Of a DNA stretch of 64,000 bases, positions 35,476 through 43,933 are shown piece after piece. Every line of letters starts with the position of its first letter. The stretch's first letter is position 1. Source of the DNA: Paracnuella aquatica (lineage in GTDB: Bacteria > Bacteroidota > Bacteroidia > Chitinophagales > Chitinophagaceae); assembly GCF_003332885.2 (NCBI RefSeq), contig NZ_QOWJ01000006.1, positions 62,001-126,000 of the forward strand, written 5' to 3'. Made by a program: the position numbers and the translations under genes. The notes beneath the pieces were generated by a model. It worked only from the letters and a program-made list of their open reading frames with translations, was not told the origin of the DNA and did not search any database.

Positions 35476-36197
35476 TGTTGTGCCCACGCCTGCCTGCACT
35501 GTTGCGGTGCATTTTCCTTGCTGCTTTTTTAATGCTACTTATACCGGCCGATGCACAGGACAGCATCCGGCTGCGCAAACGCGATCGTAAGCGGGATGTG
35601 GAACTGGTAACCACTGTGGGCACCATCCGGCTGCGCCTGCACGATGCCACACCGCTGCACCGCGATAATTTTTTGCGCCTCGTAAAAACGGGTTATTACG
35701 ACAGCATTTTATTTCACCGCGTCATGAAAAATTTTATGATCCAGGCCGGCGACCCAACTTCAAAAACTGCAGCTGCAGGCAAAGCATTGGGCTCGGGCGG
35801 ACCGGGCTATACGGTGCCTGCCGAAATCCGCAGCGACCTGTTTCACCACAAAGGCGCACTGGCTGCGGCCCGCATGGGCGATGATGTAAACCCCGAACGC
35901 AGGAGCAGTGCAGCGCAGTTTTATATTGTGCACGGCCGTACCTGGACGGATGCGCAGATTGATTCATTGGAAACCATCCGCATTAAGACAAAAGTGCCCG
36001 ATGCGCACCGGCAAGTGTACAAAACCACCGGCGGCACTGTGCAGCTCGATAACCAGTACACGGTGTTTGGTTACGTGGTAAAAGGCCAGGAAGTAGTGGA
36101 TGCCATTGCCTCTGCGCCGGTATCAGCTACATTGGGCAACCGCCCCGAGCAGGATGTGCGGATTGTAAAGGCAAGGCTGGTGAAGCGGAGGCGATGA
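35475..36197 (+). CDS. secreted peptidyl-prolyl cis-trans isomerase, cyclophilin type
   Basis: 240 residues. A signal peptide (CIFLAAFLMLLIPADA) exports it to the periplasm. The cyclophilin core begins ELVTTVGTIRLRLHDATPLH and holds DSILFHRVMKNFMIQAGDP (catalytic Arg and Phe), AALAAARMGDDVNPERRSSA as the variant of the active-site strand and AAQFYIVHG. A 40-residue insert (WTDAQIDSLETIRIKTKVPD) lies between core strands, as in other Bacteroidota cyclophilins. It helps fold proline-containing envelope proteins. Starts inside the stop codon of the preceding gene. Confidence 0.92.
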   Translation: MLCPRLPALLRCIFLAAFLMLLIPADAQDSIRLRKRDRKRDVELVTTVGTIRLRLHDATPLHRDNFLRLVKTGYYDSILFHRVMKNFMIQAGDPTSKTAAAGKALGSGGPGYTVPAEIRSDLFHHKGALAAARMGDDVNPERRSSAAQFYIVHGRTWTDAQIDSLETIRIKTKVPDAHRQVYKTTGGTVQLDNQYTVFGYVVKGQEVVDAIASAPVSATLGNRPEQDVRIVKARLVKRRR

Positions 36198-36202
36198 TGG
36201 AA

Positions 36203-36290
36203 AAGTTGATAGTTGACAGTTGGTAGTTGATAGTAATTACCTTTTCATGTCTTCCGTCTTCCAACCTTGGACTTCCGTCTTTCCCGACTT
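36203..36290. repeat. one-armed words of families E and G
   Basis: TTGATAGTTGACAGTTGGTA and GTTGATAGT (36206-36234), as in the family E repeat at 33250-33321, are followed by CTTCCGTCTTCCAACC and GGACTTCCGTC (36248-36275) as in family G at 15270-15413. The two do not pair with each other; each is half of the full element elsewhere. Confidence 0.6.
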
Positions 36291-36320
36291 CTCTCTATAT
36301 TGCACCCCTAAAACTTAGCT

Positions 36321-36698
36321 ATGAATTTTCCGGATAACCTGCGCTATACCAAGGAGCACGAATGGGTACGACTGGAAGGTGACGAAGCCGTGATCGGCAT
36401 CACTTCTTTCGCACAAGGCGAACTGGGCGATATCGTTTATGTAGAAATTGAAACCGTTGGCCAGGAGCTGGAAGCCGGCAGCGTGTTTGGTACTGTTGAA
36501 GCGGTAAAAACCGTGAGTGACCTGTATTTGCCCGTTTCCGGAACCATTGCCAGTGTTAACCCCAGCCTCAACAACAATCCCGAATTGGTGAACAACGACC
36601 CTTATGGCGAAGGCTGGATGGTACGTGTTAAACTGAAAGATCCTGCTGATGTAGACAGCCTGATGGATGCCGCAGCTTACGGCTCCCTGGTTGGATAA
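36321..36698 (+). CDS. gcvH: glycine cleavage system H protein
   Basis: 125 residues. Carries the aminomethyl group of glycine on a lipoyl arm between the P, T and L proteins. The lipoylated lysine lies in GSVFGTVEAVKTVSDLYLPV; the start YTKEHEWVRLEGDEAVIGIT and the C-terminal PYGEGWMVRVKLKDPADVD are standard. Length typical (125-130). No other glycine cleavage gene is in the window. Own terminator. Confidence 0.97.
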   Translation: MNFPDNLRYTKEHEWVRLEGDEAVIGITSFAQGELGDIVYVEIETVGQELEAGSVFGTVEAVKTVSDLYLPVSGTIASVNPSLNNNPELVNNDPYGEGWMVRVKLKDPADVDSLMDAAAYGSLVG

Positions 36699-36722
36699 AC
36701 AAGCATTTTAAAATACACTATT

Positions 36723-36746
36723 GGCCTTCTTCGGAAGGCCTTTTTT
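36723..36746 (+). terminator. terminator of gcvH
   Basis: Perfect 7-bp stem GGCCTTC / GAAGGCC with the stable TTCG loop, followed by T6. Confidence 0.92.
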
Positions 36747-36767
36747 ATTGACCCAAAAACAATCGAT

Positions 36768-37130
36768 GTGGATCGGATAAAAAGGTTTGCATTACCCGCA
36801 GCTATTTTGTTTACCCTCATTACAGCCGTGCTGTTTTTTTTGCCGGGCAATAAGTTGCCGGCAGCCGGGTGGATGGGCAAACTCCAGGTGGACAAATGGG
36901 TACATGTGGGGATTTTTTTCCTGCTTTGTGCGTTGTGGATTGTTGCGCTGAACATCACTACAAGAAAGCAAATTTTGGTGCTGGCATTTGCAGCCCTTTT
37001 ATATGGCTGCCTGGTGGAGTTGGCGCAGGACCAGTTTGTTGCAAATCGCAGTATGGATGTGTTTGATGTGGTGGCCGATGCAGTGGGCATTGCAGCGGCT
37101 TTTGTTTGGTGGCAGTATATAAAAAAATAA
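36768..37130 (+). CDS. VanZ family membrane protein
   Basis: 120 residues from GTG 36768. Four hydrophobic segments: FALPAAILFTLITAVLFFLP, WVHVGIFFLLCALWIVALNI, ILVLAFAALLYGCLVELAQD and VVADAVGIAAAFVWWQYI. The VanZ motif is visible as KWVHVGIFFLL and VELAQDQFVANRSMDVFDVV, conserved charged residues in the membrane. VanZ proteins are linked to glycopeptide resistance or cell-wall functions in some bacteria, but for this short form the role is unproven. No ATG start is available in frame; GTG is the best choice. Confidence 0.85.
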   Translation: MDRIKRFALPAAILFTLITAVLFFLPGNKLPAAGWMGKLQVDKWVHVGIFFLLCALWIVALNITTRKQILVLAFAALLYGCLVELAQDQFVANRSMDVFDVVADAVGIAAAFVWWQYIKK

Positions 37131-37150
37131 ACCCCTGTGGAAACAGGGGT
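37120..37150 (-). terminator. terminator on the minus strand, downstream of prfA
   Basis: ACCCCTGT / ACAGGGGT is a perfect 8-bp stem with a four-base loop. On the minus strand it is followed by TTTATTTTTTT, a strong termination signal; on the plus strand no T run follows. It would stop the prfA transcript after a 290-base 3' region that runs antisense to the pseudogene. Confidence 0.7.
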
Positions 37151-37171
37151 CGCAACCAAAACTAACTGCTT

Positions 37172-37421
37172 ATGAGAAAATTGACTGCTATTAAGAAGAA
37201 CAATTTCTTAATGGCAAATATGCTGCCAAAAATTGGAACGCGCCGTTAACGACATCTGAACTTCCAAGATTTGAAAAGATCGATACTGTTGTAAGAACTG
37301 CTGATTAATTAGAAAAAATGGTGCCAATTTCAAAAACCGTTTTCCGGATGGCTTTATCGGTCATAAAATAACCAAACGCATTATTCCCGATCTACTATAC
37401 CAACAATTTACTTTTAAATAA
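37172..37421 (+). pseudogene. degraded small gene, two frameshifts and one stop codon
   Basis: Three plus-strand frames join into one natural-looking protein of about 83 residues. Frame one, from ATG 37172: MRKLTAIK. After one lost base near 37190 the next frame reads EEQFLNGKYAAKNWNAPLTT and SELPRFEKIDTVVRTAD up to TAA at 37306. After another lost base in an A run (37313-37318) the third frame reads KNGANFKNRFPDGFIGHKIT and KRIIPDLLYQQFTFK, ending at TAA 37419-37421. The codons are AT-richer than in the neighbours. I do not recognise the family. It could be a decaying gene or carry sequencing errors in homopolymers; no slippery site supports programmed frameshifting. Confidence 0.55.
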
Positions 37422-37437
37422 GTTGAAACACCAGCCC

Positions 37438-38502
37438 CTATTGTTGGGTGGTCATTTTCTCAGCATTTTCGGCAAATTGAAGGGCTTCGATTAACTCCTG
37501 GATGTTTCCGTCCAGCACATCCTGCAGGTTATACAGCGTCATACCAATGCGGTGATCGGTTATGCGGCCCTGCGGAAAGTTGTAAGTGCGGATTTTGGCA
37601 CTGCGGTCGCCAGTGCTCACCAGGCTTTTGCGGTGGCGGGCAATTTCCTCTTCCTGTTTGCGCACTTGTGCTTCGTAGAGGCGGGTACGCAGCATTTGCA
37701 TCGCTTTTTCGCGGTTACCCAGCTGGGTGCGTTCCGTTTGGCAGATCACCACTTCACCCGTTGGTATGTGCGTCAGCATCACCTTTGTTTCCACCTTGTT
37801 TACGTTCTGGCCACCGGCGCCGCCACTGCGGGAGGTTTCCATTTTTACATCGCTCTCCTTTAGTTCAAAATCCACTTCTTCGGCTTCGGGCATCACGGCC
37901 ACGGTTGCGGCACTGGTGTGCACACGGCCGCTGGCTTCGGTGTCGGGTACACGTTGTACGCGGTGCACACCGCTTTCAAACTTCAGTGTGCCGTACACAT
38001 CATCGCCGGTTACTTCAATTTGCACTTCCTTGTATCCGCCCACGGCGCCTTCGTTTTCGCTCAGCAGGGCTGTTTTCCAGCCGCGGCGTTCGCAATAGCG
38101 CAGGTACATCCGCACCAGGTCGCCGGCAAAAAGCGAAGCTTCGTCGCCACCGGTACCCGCACGGATTTCCAGGATCGCATTCTTTTCATCCTGCGGATCT
38201 TTTGGAATCAACATCTGCCGGATGGACGCTTCCATTTTTTCTTGCTTCTCCTCTGTTTCGGGCAGCTCCAGCTTGGCCAGTTCGCGCAGCTCCTCGTCAT
38301 TGCCGTTGAGTGCCTCGCGGTAAAAAGCAACATCGTCCAGCACCTTGCGGTAATCGTTATATGCGGTTACAATTTTTTCGAGGCTGCGGTATTCTTTGCT
38401 GAGGGCGCCAAACTGTTTATTGTCGGCAATGATCTCGGGGTTGGTCAGGGCCACGCCCAGGTCGTCAAAGCGGGCTTTTATCGATTCTAATTTGTCGAGC
38501 AT
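37438..38502 (-). CDS. prfA: peptide chain release factor 1
   Basis: 354 residues. Recognises UAA and UAG and triggers peptide release. The GGQ catalytic motif is in [19 protein letters not shown]; the tripeptide anticodon-like motif is PDT in [20 protein letters not shown], the RF1-type P-x-T rather than the RF2 SPF. Coiled-coil N-terminal domain ([20 protein letters not shown]). Full promoter in front (TTTG, 17 bases, TAATTTTG). Confidence 0.97.
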   Translation of the reverse strand: MLDKLESIKARFDDLGVALTNPEIIADNKQFGALSKEYRSLEKIVTAYNDYRKVLDDVAFYREALNGNDEELRELAKLELPETEEKQEKMEASIRQMLIPKDPQDEKNAILEIRAGTGGDEASLFAGDLVRMYLRYCERRGWKTALLSENEGAVGGYKEVQIEVTGDDVYGTLKFESGVHRVQRVPDTEASGRVHTSAATVAVMPEAEEVDFELKESDVKMETSRSGGAGGQNVNKVETKVMLTHIPTGEVVICQTERTQLGNREKAMQMLRTRLYEAQVRKQEEEIARHRKSLVSTGDRSAKIRTYNFPQGRITDHRIGMTLYNLQDVLDGNIQELIEALQFAENAEKMTTQQ

Positions 38503-38518
38503 GATGAAAATTGGAGGG

Positions 38519-38547
38519 CAAAATTAAGTACCCGCGGCCAATGCAAA
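38519..38547 (-). promoter_or_regulatory. promoter of prfA
   Basis: Minus strand: TTTG (38547-38544), 17-base spacer, TAATTTTG (38526-38519), an excellent match to the Bacteroidota -33 / -7 consensus, 16 bases before the prfA ATG. The leader would be only about 10 bases. Confidence 0.7.
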
Positions 38548-38571
38548 CGTTAAGGACGTATTTTAGCCCGC

Positions 38572-39750
38572 ATGGAGCGGCAAAAGTTCAGTGCAGACCT
38601 TGTTTTTGACGGCAGTAGGTTTTTGGAAAAAGGCACCGTGGTGGTTGTAGGCGGTGCCGGAACCATTGAAGCACTGGTGCCAGCAGCCGATGCTGGCGGC
38701 GATGTTCAGCACCTGCAGGGCATTTTGCTTCCGGGCCTCATCAATGCACATTGCCACCTGGAATTGAGCCATTTTAAAGGCATCATCCCGCCCGGCGGCG
38801 GCTTGGTTAAGTTCCTGCTTTCGGTGGTAGGAAAAAGAAAAGAGCCTTGGGGTGAGCAGTTGAAAAGGGATCAGATTGCGAATGCTGCCGCCGAAATGAA
38901 AGCCGCCGGGATTGTAGGCATTGGTGACATCTGTAACACAGCCGACGCCATTGAAACAAAGCGGGCTTCGGGCCTGCGCTGGCACAACCTGGTAGAGGTG
39001 CTCAATTTTACCGATGAAACCCTTGCGCCCCGCATGGCGCACAACCAGCAAGTGCTCGATGACCATTTGGCCGCAGGCCTTACCAGCAGCACCCTTACGC
39101 CACATGCGCCGTACAGTGTAACCGCCGCCACGTTTGACGCCATCAACAAAGCCACCGCGGGTAACATTATATCGGTGCATAACCAGGAAACGCCTGCAGA
39201 AGATGCGCTGTTTGTAACGGGGAAAAGCGATTTTGACCAGTTGTATGCACTCACCGGCACAGCGCCGCTCGGTCCAGCGGGGCGGAGCAGTTTGCAAACA
39301 TGGCTGCCCCATTTTACCGAAGGGCAAACCATCATTTTGGTGCACAATACTTATACAAGCCCCGAAGATGTTGCCTTTGCACAGGCACATGCCACCCGGC
39401 ATGGGCTGCGGGTTCATTTTTGTTTATGTCCCAATGCCAACCGCTATATTGAAGACAGCCTGCCGCCTGCAACGATGTTTTTGGAAAAAGGCGCCAGCCT
39501 GCTGCTGGGCACCGACAGCTACAGCAGCAACTGGCAACTGAGCATTGCTGCCGAAATAAAAACGCTGGCCGATCATTTTCCCGAAGTACCTCTGGAGATT
39601 TGGCTGGCAGCAGCCACCGACAACGGCGCCGCTGCTTTCGACTGGACCGACTTAGGACGGCTGGAAGCGGGCCTGCGGCCGGGGCTTACCCTTTTGCACA
39701 CCAACGAAGGCGGTAGCATTACCGGCACATCCAGCAGGATGGATTTTTAG
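38572..39750 (+). CDS. amidohydrolase superfamily deaminase/hydrolase
   Basis: 392 residues. TIM-barrel metal enzyme: HxH metal site in GLINAHCHLELSHFKG, further ligands in TLTPHAPYSVTAATFD and ISVHNQETPAEDALF (His), and the late Asp in LLLGTDSYSSNWQLS. The arrangement is that of the chlorohydrolase / S-adenosylhomocysteine and aminofutalosine deaminase group. A role in the futalosine pathway of menaquinone synthesis is possible, but no other pathway gene is in the window, so the substrate stays open. Convergent with birA. Confidence 0.85.
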   Translation: MERQKFSADLVFDGSRFLEKGTVVVVGGAGTIEALVPAADAGGDVQHLQGILLPGLINAHCHLELSHFKGIIPPGGGLVKFLLSVVGKRKEPWGEQLKRDQIANAAAEMKAAGIVGIGDICNTADAIETKRASGLRWHNLVEVLNFTDETLAPRMAHNQQVLDDHLAAGLTSSTLTPHAPYSVTAATFDAINKATAGNIISVHNQETPAEDALFVTGKSDFDQLYALTGTAPLGPAGRSSLQTWLPHFTEGQTIILVHNTYTSPEDVAFAQAHATRHGLRVHFCLCPNANRYIEDSLPPATMFLEKGASLLLGTDSYSSNWQLSIAAEIKTLADHFPEVPLEIWLAAATDNGAAAFDWTDLGRLEAGLRPGLTLLHTNEGGSITGTSSRMDF

Positions 39751-39760
39751 TAAAACCCGG

Positions 39761-40513
39761 TTACTCCAGCACCCACTCCAGTTCGCCAATACCAAAGCGT
39801 TCGTCCAGCGGCGATTGTACCACCAGTTCGCCGGTAGGCGTTACGTCGGCAACGGTGCCTGTAAAGCTGCGGCTGCCCTGCCGGAAATGCACGGGCTGGT
39901 TGAGTTTGTACAGCGCCGCTCGGTATTGCTGGCGTACTTCCTGCTCGTTGCGCACCAGCAGTTCCATAGAGCGTTGCACGTAGCCAACTAGTTCCTGCGC
40001 CATAGCCACAGGGTCAAAGGTTTTGCCGGTGATCTGTTTTAAGGAAACAGCTTTTTTATTGAGCTTTTTAAAATCGGTTTGGTTGATGTTGAGGCCAATG
40101 CCAATTACCGACCATTGCCAGGCAGTGCCCTGCATGCTGTTTTCAATGAGGATGCCGCCTGCCTTTCTGTCACGCCAATACAGGTCGTTGGGCCACTTGA
40201 TGCTGACCTCGGAAAGGGCATAATGGTTAAAGAATTGGTAAACGCCCAGGATAACTGCCATGCTCAGGCTAAACTGCTGCGACGGCGCCAGCTCGTATGG
40301 CGATACGATAATGCTCATCAGGATGTTCTCGCCGGGCGCCGAATTCCAGGTTTTCTGGCGCTGGCCTTTGCCCTTGGTTTGCTCGTGTGCAAACACACAG
40401 GTACCATGCTGTGCCACCCGGTCATGCACCAGGGCCATGGCATAGTTGTTGGTACTTTCAACCGAATTAAGTTCTATAAAAGGCGAGCCGATGGGTTTTG
40501 CGATGGTGGACAA
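39761..40513 (-). CDS. birA: biotin-[acetyl-CoA-carboxylase] ligase, short form without DNA-binding domain
   Basis: 250 residues from TTG 40513. Attaches biotin to the carboxyl carrier protein. Seen: FIELNSVESTNNYAMALVHD, the biotinyl-AMP loop as EQTKGKGQRQKTWNSAPGE (usually GRGRxGRxW, so variant), SIKWPNDLYWRDRKAGGILI and VIGIGLNINQTDF. No N-terminal HTH domain, so it is not a repressor. Divergent from rsfS-ftsH. The same neighbour order, birA-rsfS-ftsH, is, as I recall, frequent in Bacteroidota. Confidence 0.92.
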   Translation of the reverse strand: MSTIAKPIGSPFIELNSVESTNNYAMALVHDRVAQHGTCVFAHEQTKGKGQRQKTWNSAPGENILMSIIVSPYELAPSQQFSLSMAVILGVYQFFNHYALSEVSIKWPNDLYWRDRKAGGILIENSMQGTAWQWSVIGIGLNINQTDFKKLNKKAVSLKQITGKTFDPVAMAQELVGYVQRSMELLVRNEQEVRQQYRAALYKLNQPVHFRQGSRSFTGTVADVTPTGELVVQSPLDERFGIGELEWVLE

Positions 40514-40529
40514 TTGCGCTAAATTTGGG

Positions 40530-40537
40530 CAAAAGTA
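40530..40537 (-). promoter_or_regulatory. -7 promoter box of birA
   Basis: TACTTTTG on the minus strand, 16 bases before the TTG start codon at 40513. No -33 match at the expected distance. Confidence 0.4.
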
Positions 40538-40609
40538 AACAACACGCCAAAAACCGGGCTTACCTTAACCTGTGCAACACCCATTTTTTTACTAAAACTT
40601 ATTGATTAT

Positions 40610-41017
40610 TTGGAACCATTAGATGTTTTAGCCAACCGCAAACGCAGCACCGTTACCCGGTTGACCCGTAACTCGAAAATCCTCAAAACCATTCTCAAAG
40701 CCATCAGCGATAAAAAAGGCGAGCATGTGGTATCGCTTGACCTGCGCAAAATAAACGAAGCCGTTGCCGACTTCTTTATTATTTGCGAAGCTACAAGTGC
40801 GCCGCAGGTACGGGCCATTGCCGATCATGTGGAGGAAGAGGTAAAAGCAAAATGCGGCGACAGCCCCTACCATCAGGAGGGCCGCCAGAACATGCAGTGG
40901 GTGCTGCTCGACTATGTGGATGTGGTGGTGCACATCATGCTTCCCGAAACCCGTAAGTTTTATAAACTGGAAGAAATGTGGAGCGATGCCGCTGCACAGG
41001 AGCACAACCAGGAGTAG
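40610..41017 (+). CDS. rsfS: ribosome silencing factor
   Basis: 135 residues from TTG 40610. Binds L14 of the large subunit and blocks subunit joining when nutrients run low. Family core: ILKTILKAISDKKGEHVVSL then LRKINEAVADFFIICEATSA, PYHQEGRQNMQWVLLDYVDV and VHIMLPETRKFYKLEEMW. The N-terminal 20 residues are an extension. Lies 80 bases upstream of ftsH, with a separate promoter box in between. Confidence 0.92.
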   Translation: MEPLDVLANRKRSTVTRLTRNSKILKTILKAISDKKGEHVVSLDLRKINEAVADFFIICEATSAPQVRAIADHVEEEVKAKCGDSPYHQEGRQNMQWVLLDYVDVVVHIMLPETRKFYKLEEMWSDAAAQEHNQE

Positions 41018-41059
41018 CCGCAATTGTTAATTGTACGGGAGGCCTCCTCCTGTTTCGCT

Positions 41060-41067
41060 TACATTTG
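41060..41067 (+). promoter_or_regulatory. -7 promoter box of ftsH
   Basis: TACATTTG, 30 bases before the ftsH ATG. A perfect palindrome GGAGGCCTCC (41038-41047) lies 12 bases upstream, in the promoter spacer, and could be a regulatory site. Confidence 0.45.
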
Positions 41068-41097
41068 CGTTTTCGCCATCATTTTTAAGAAAGGAAA

Positions 41098-43155
41098 ATG
41101 TCACAGGAACCATATAAAGACAACAACAAGCCCCGTTTACCTAAATTCTCCAACCGGTCGTCCGACGAAGACAACAACCCTCGTCGCGGGCCGCGTTTCA
41201 GCATTTACTGGGTATACGCCATCATTTTTGCCATACTGATCGGCTTTCAGGTATTTGGCCCCTTTTCCACTCCGGCAAAAGAACTGAGCCGCGATGAATT
41301 TGAAAGCATGCTGCGCCAGGGCGAGGTGGACAAATACGTAATTGTGCCCAACCGCAGCCTTGTTCGGGTAACGCTTGATAAAGAGGCGCTGCCTAAATAT
41401 GCCAACAAACTGGGCAAAACCGCAGCCACCAACGAAGCCGGCCCGCACTACTTTTTCAAGATCGTTTCCGGCGATTCGTTTAAAGACGATATGCGCAAGT
41501 TTTACACCGACAACCCAACGGTGCAAAGCAAGGAAAGCGTGGAAATGGAACGCGACTGGTTTAGCCCCATCATTACTACCCTTTTACCCATCCTCATTTT
41601 TATTGCCATCTGGATTTTGCTGATGCGCAAAATGGGCGGTGGCGCCGGTGCCGGCGGCGGCCCGGGCGGTATTTTCAATATTGGTAAATCAAAAGCCACC
41701 CTGTTCGACAAAGGCACCCGTGTAAACATCACTTTCTCTGATGTTGCCGGCCTGGACGAAGCCAAGGTGGAAGTAATGGAGATCGTTGACTTTTTAAGAA
41801 ATCCCAAAAAATATACGGCGCTGGGCGGTAAAATTCCCAAAGGCGCACTGCTGGTGGGCCCTCCGGGCACCGGTAAAACCCTGTTGGCCAAAGCTATGGC
41901 CGGCGAAGCGCAGGTACCTTTCTTTTCCATGTCGGGTTCCGATTTCGTGGAAATGTTTGTAGGCGTGGGTGCCAGCCGGGTTCGCGACCTGTTTAAGCAG
42001 GCCCGCGAAAAATCGCCCTGTATCATTTTTATCGATGAGATCGACGCCATTGGCCGTGCCCGTGGCAAAAACATGATGATGAGCAACGACGAGCGGGAAA
42101 GCACCCTCAACCAGTTGCTGGTGGAAATGGACGGCTTTAGCGGTGAAAGCGGCATTATTGTCCTGGCAGCCACCAACCGTCCCGATGTGCTGGATGCGGC
42201 CCTGCTGCGCCCCGGCCGTTTCGACCGCCAAATCACCATCGACAAACCCGATCTGAAAGGTCGCGAAGCGATCTTCAAAGTGCACCTCAAAGGCATTAAA
42301 GTTTCTGAAACCCTCAACATCCATAAAATTGCCGAACAAACACCGGGCTTTGCCGGTGCGGACATTGCCAACGTTTGTAACGAAGCGGCCCTGATTGCTG
42401 CCCGAAAAAACAAGCAGGGCGTGGACATGGAAGACTTCCAAGACGCAGTGGACCGGGTAATTGGCGGTTTGGAAAAAAAGAACAAGATCATTTCGCCCGA
42501 CGAGAAAAAGATCATTGCTTACCACGAGGCTGGCCACGCCATTTGCGGCTGGTACCTCGAGCATGCTTACCCGCTGCTGAAAGTAACCATCGTGCCCCGC
42601 GGCACCGCAGCCTTGGGTTATGCACAATACACACCTAAAGAGCAGTACCTGTACAATACCGACCAGCTGATGGACCAAATCTGCATGACGCTGGGTGGCC
42701 GCGCCTCGGAAGAGATTTTCTTTGGTAAAATTTCCACCGGCGCTCAAAACGACCTGCAGCAGATTACTCGCATCGGCTACGCCATGGTAACGGTGTACGG
42801 CATGAGCGATAAAGTGGGCAATATTTCCTTTTATGATCCACAGCAGGACCAATCGTTTACCAAGCCTTATTCGGAAGAAACTTCGAAGCTGATTGACGAG
42901 GAAGTTCGGGCCGTAATTGACAGTGCATACGAACGCACCAAGCAATTGCTGCAAAGCAAAAAAGCCGACGTAGAAAAGCTGGCCGAGGCCCTGCTGGATA
43001 AAGAAGTGCTGTTCCAAAGCGATGTGGAAGCCCTCATCGGGCCGCGTCCTTTCCAGGACAAGCACCTGCTGGATGTGGAACCCGGCGAAAAGCATCCCGA
43101 CGGTGGCATTTCGGAAGGCGTTCCGCCCTACAACCCTAATGTGTTGAATCAGTAA
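41098..43155 (+). CDS. ftsH: ATP-dependent zinc metalloprotease FtsH
   Basis: 685 residues. Membrane-bound AAA+ protease that degrades misfolded membrane and some soluble proteins. Two membrane helices bracket a periplasmic domain ([40 protein letters not shown]). AAA domain: Walker A GPPGTGKT (about 253), Walker [17 protein letters not shown], second region [14 protein letters not shown]. Protease domain: zinc motif HEAGH (476-480) and [20 protein letters not shown] with the third ligand region. C-terminal tail [12 protein letters not shown]. Followed at 13 bases by the LUD-domain gene. Confidence 0.97.
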   Translation: MSQEPYKDNNKPRLPKFSNRSSDEDNNPRRGPRFSIYWVYAIIFAILIGFQVFGPFSTPAKELSRDEFESMLRQGEVDKYVIVPNRSLVRVTLDKEALPKYANKLGKTAATNEAGPHYFFKIVSGDSFKDDMRKFYTDNPTVQSKESVEMERDWFSPIITTLLPILIFIAIWILLMRKMGGGAGAGGGPGGIFNIGKSKATLFDKGTRVNITFSDVAGLDEAKVEVMEIVDFLRNPKKYTALGGKIPKGALLVGPPGTGKTLLAKAMAGEAQVPFFSMSGSDFVEMFVGVGASRVRDLFKQAREKSPCIIFIDEIDAIGRARGKNMMMSNDERESTLNQLLVEMDGFSGESGIIVLAATNRPDVLDAALLRPGRFDRQITIDKPDLKGREAIFKVHLKGIKVSETLNIHKIAEQTPGFAGADIANVCNEAALIAARKNKQGVDMEDFQDAVDRVIGGLEKKNKIISPDEKKIIAYHEAGHAICGWYLEHAYPLLKVTIVPRGTAALGYAQYTPKEQYLYNTDQLMDQICMTLGGRASEEIFFGKISTGAQNDLQQITRIGYAMVTVYGMSDKVGNISFYDPQQDQSFTKPYSEETSKLIDEEVRAVIDSAYERTKQLLQSKKADVEKLAEALLDKEVLFQSDVEALIGPRPFQDKHLLDVEPGEKHPDGGISEGVPPYNPNVLNQ

Positions 43156-43168
43156 TCCGTTCCGGAAT

Positions 43169-43792
43169 ATGAAGGAGACTTCAGCTAGAAAGAACATTTT
43201 GGATAAAATAAAGGCGGCGTTGGCAAAACCAACGCCTTTGCCTTTTAAAGAGCAGGTAGATAAACCCTTGTTTCCTGCACCGCCCGAAGACCCAACCGTG
43301 CTTTTTGCGGAGCAGTTTACCGGCCTGGGCGGCAAGTTTAGCTTTTGCCTCAGCGATGCCGAGTTTGCCAGCAGCTTTGTGCAGTTGTGTGCCGCCAACA
43401 AGTGGGAAAAGGTGTATTGTGCCGAGCCCGCTTTAATGGCCCTGTTCCCGGCCATGCAGTGGCACCCCCACGTGGCTAGCTGCGATGTATCGCTCACCAG
43501 TTGCGAACGCCTGGTGGCCCGCACCGGCAGCATGCTGCTTAGTTCGGCAGCGGGGCGTGTGGCCAGTGTGTATGCACCGGTGCATGTGTGTGCTGCCCGC
43601 ACCTCGCAAATGGTGTACGAAATAAGCGATGCGCTGGATGTAACGCAGGGTAAATACGGCCAAAACCTGCCTTCGCTCATTACACTGGCTACCGGCCCCA
43701 GCCGCACAGCCGATATCGAAAAAACGCTGGTGGTGGGCGTGCACGGTCCGAAGGAAGTGTATTGCTTTTTGATCGACGACGAAGGACTATAA
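43169..43792 (+). CDS. LUD-domain protein, LutC/YkgG family
   Basis: 207 residues. The family belongs to lactate-utilisation (LutABC) complexes, but stand-alone members next to ftsH have no proven role. Seen: NILDKIKAALAKPTPLPF, central VYCAEPALMALFPAMQWHP, and the conserved LTSCERLVARTGSMLLSSAA block followed by VYAPVHVCAARTSQMVYEIS. The C-terminus GPSRTADIEKTLVVGVHGP carries the motif shared with LutB/LutC. Co-transcribed with ftsH; no LutA or LutB gene is nearby. Confidence 0.9.
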   Translation: MKETSARKNILDKIKAALAKPTPLPFKEQVDKPLFPAPPEDPTVLFAEQFTGLGGKFSFCLSDAEFASSFVQLCAANKWEKVYCAEPALMALFPAMQWHPHVASCDVSLTSCERLVARTGSMLLSSAAGRVASVYAPVHVCAARTSQMVYEISDALDVTQGKYGQNLPSLITLATGPSRTADIEKTLVVGVHGPKEVYCFLIDDEGL

Positions 43793-43807
43793 CCTATTCA
43801 AATATCG

Positions 43808-43853
43808 ATGGCCTGTTTCCCCGTTTACTTGAATAGGGGAGCAGGCCATTTTT
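43808..43853 (+). terminator. terminator after the ftsH operon
   Basis: ATGGCCTG ... CCCC and GGGG ... CAGGCCAT form a long stem with a 13-base loop and small internal bulges, then T5. Confidence 0.8.
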
Positions 43854-43933
43854 GTAAACACCATCAACAAGGCGGCCGGCAGCCCGGCTTTTCGGGTAAA
43901 TAAACATTCCTGCCTATTTTCGGCCTTTGGTAC

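Noticed and set aside
37131-37150. Hairpin after the VanZ gene as a riboswitch or leader for the small gene
   Set aside because: On the minus strand it is followed by a T-rich run, so a prfA terminator explains it better.
37172-37308. Programmed frameshift in the small gene near 37190
   Set aside because: No slippery heptamer or following stem of the right spacing is present; a second frameshift and a stop codon point to decay or sequence error.
41794-43707. 637-codon open frame antisense to ftsH and the LUD gene
   Set aside because: It mirrors the codon pattern of strongly supported genes on the other strand; its translation shows no family motif and odd composition.
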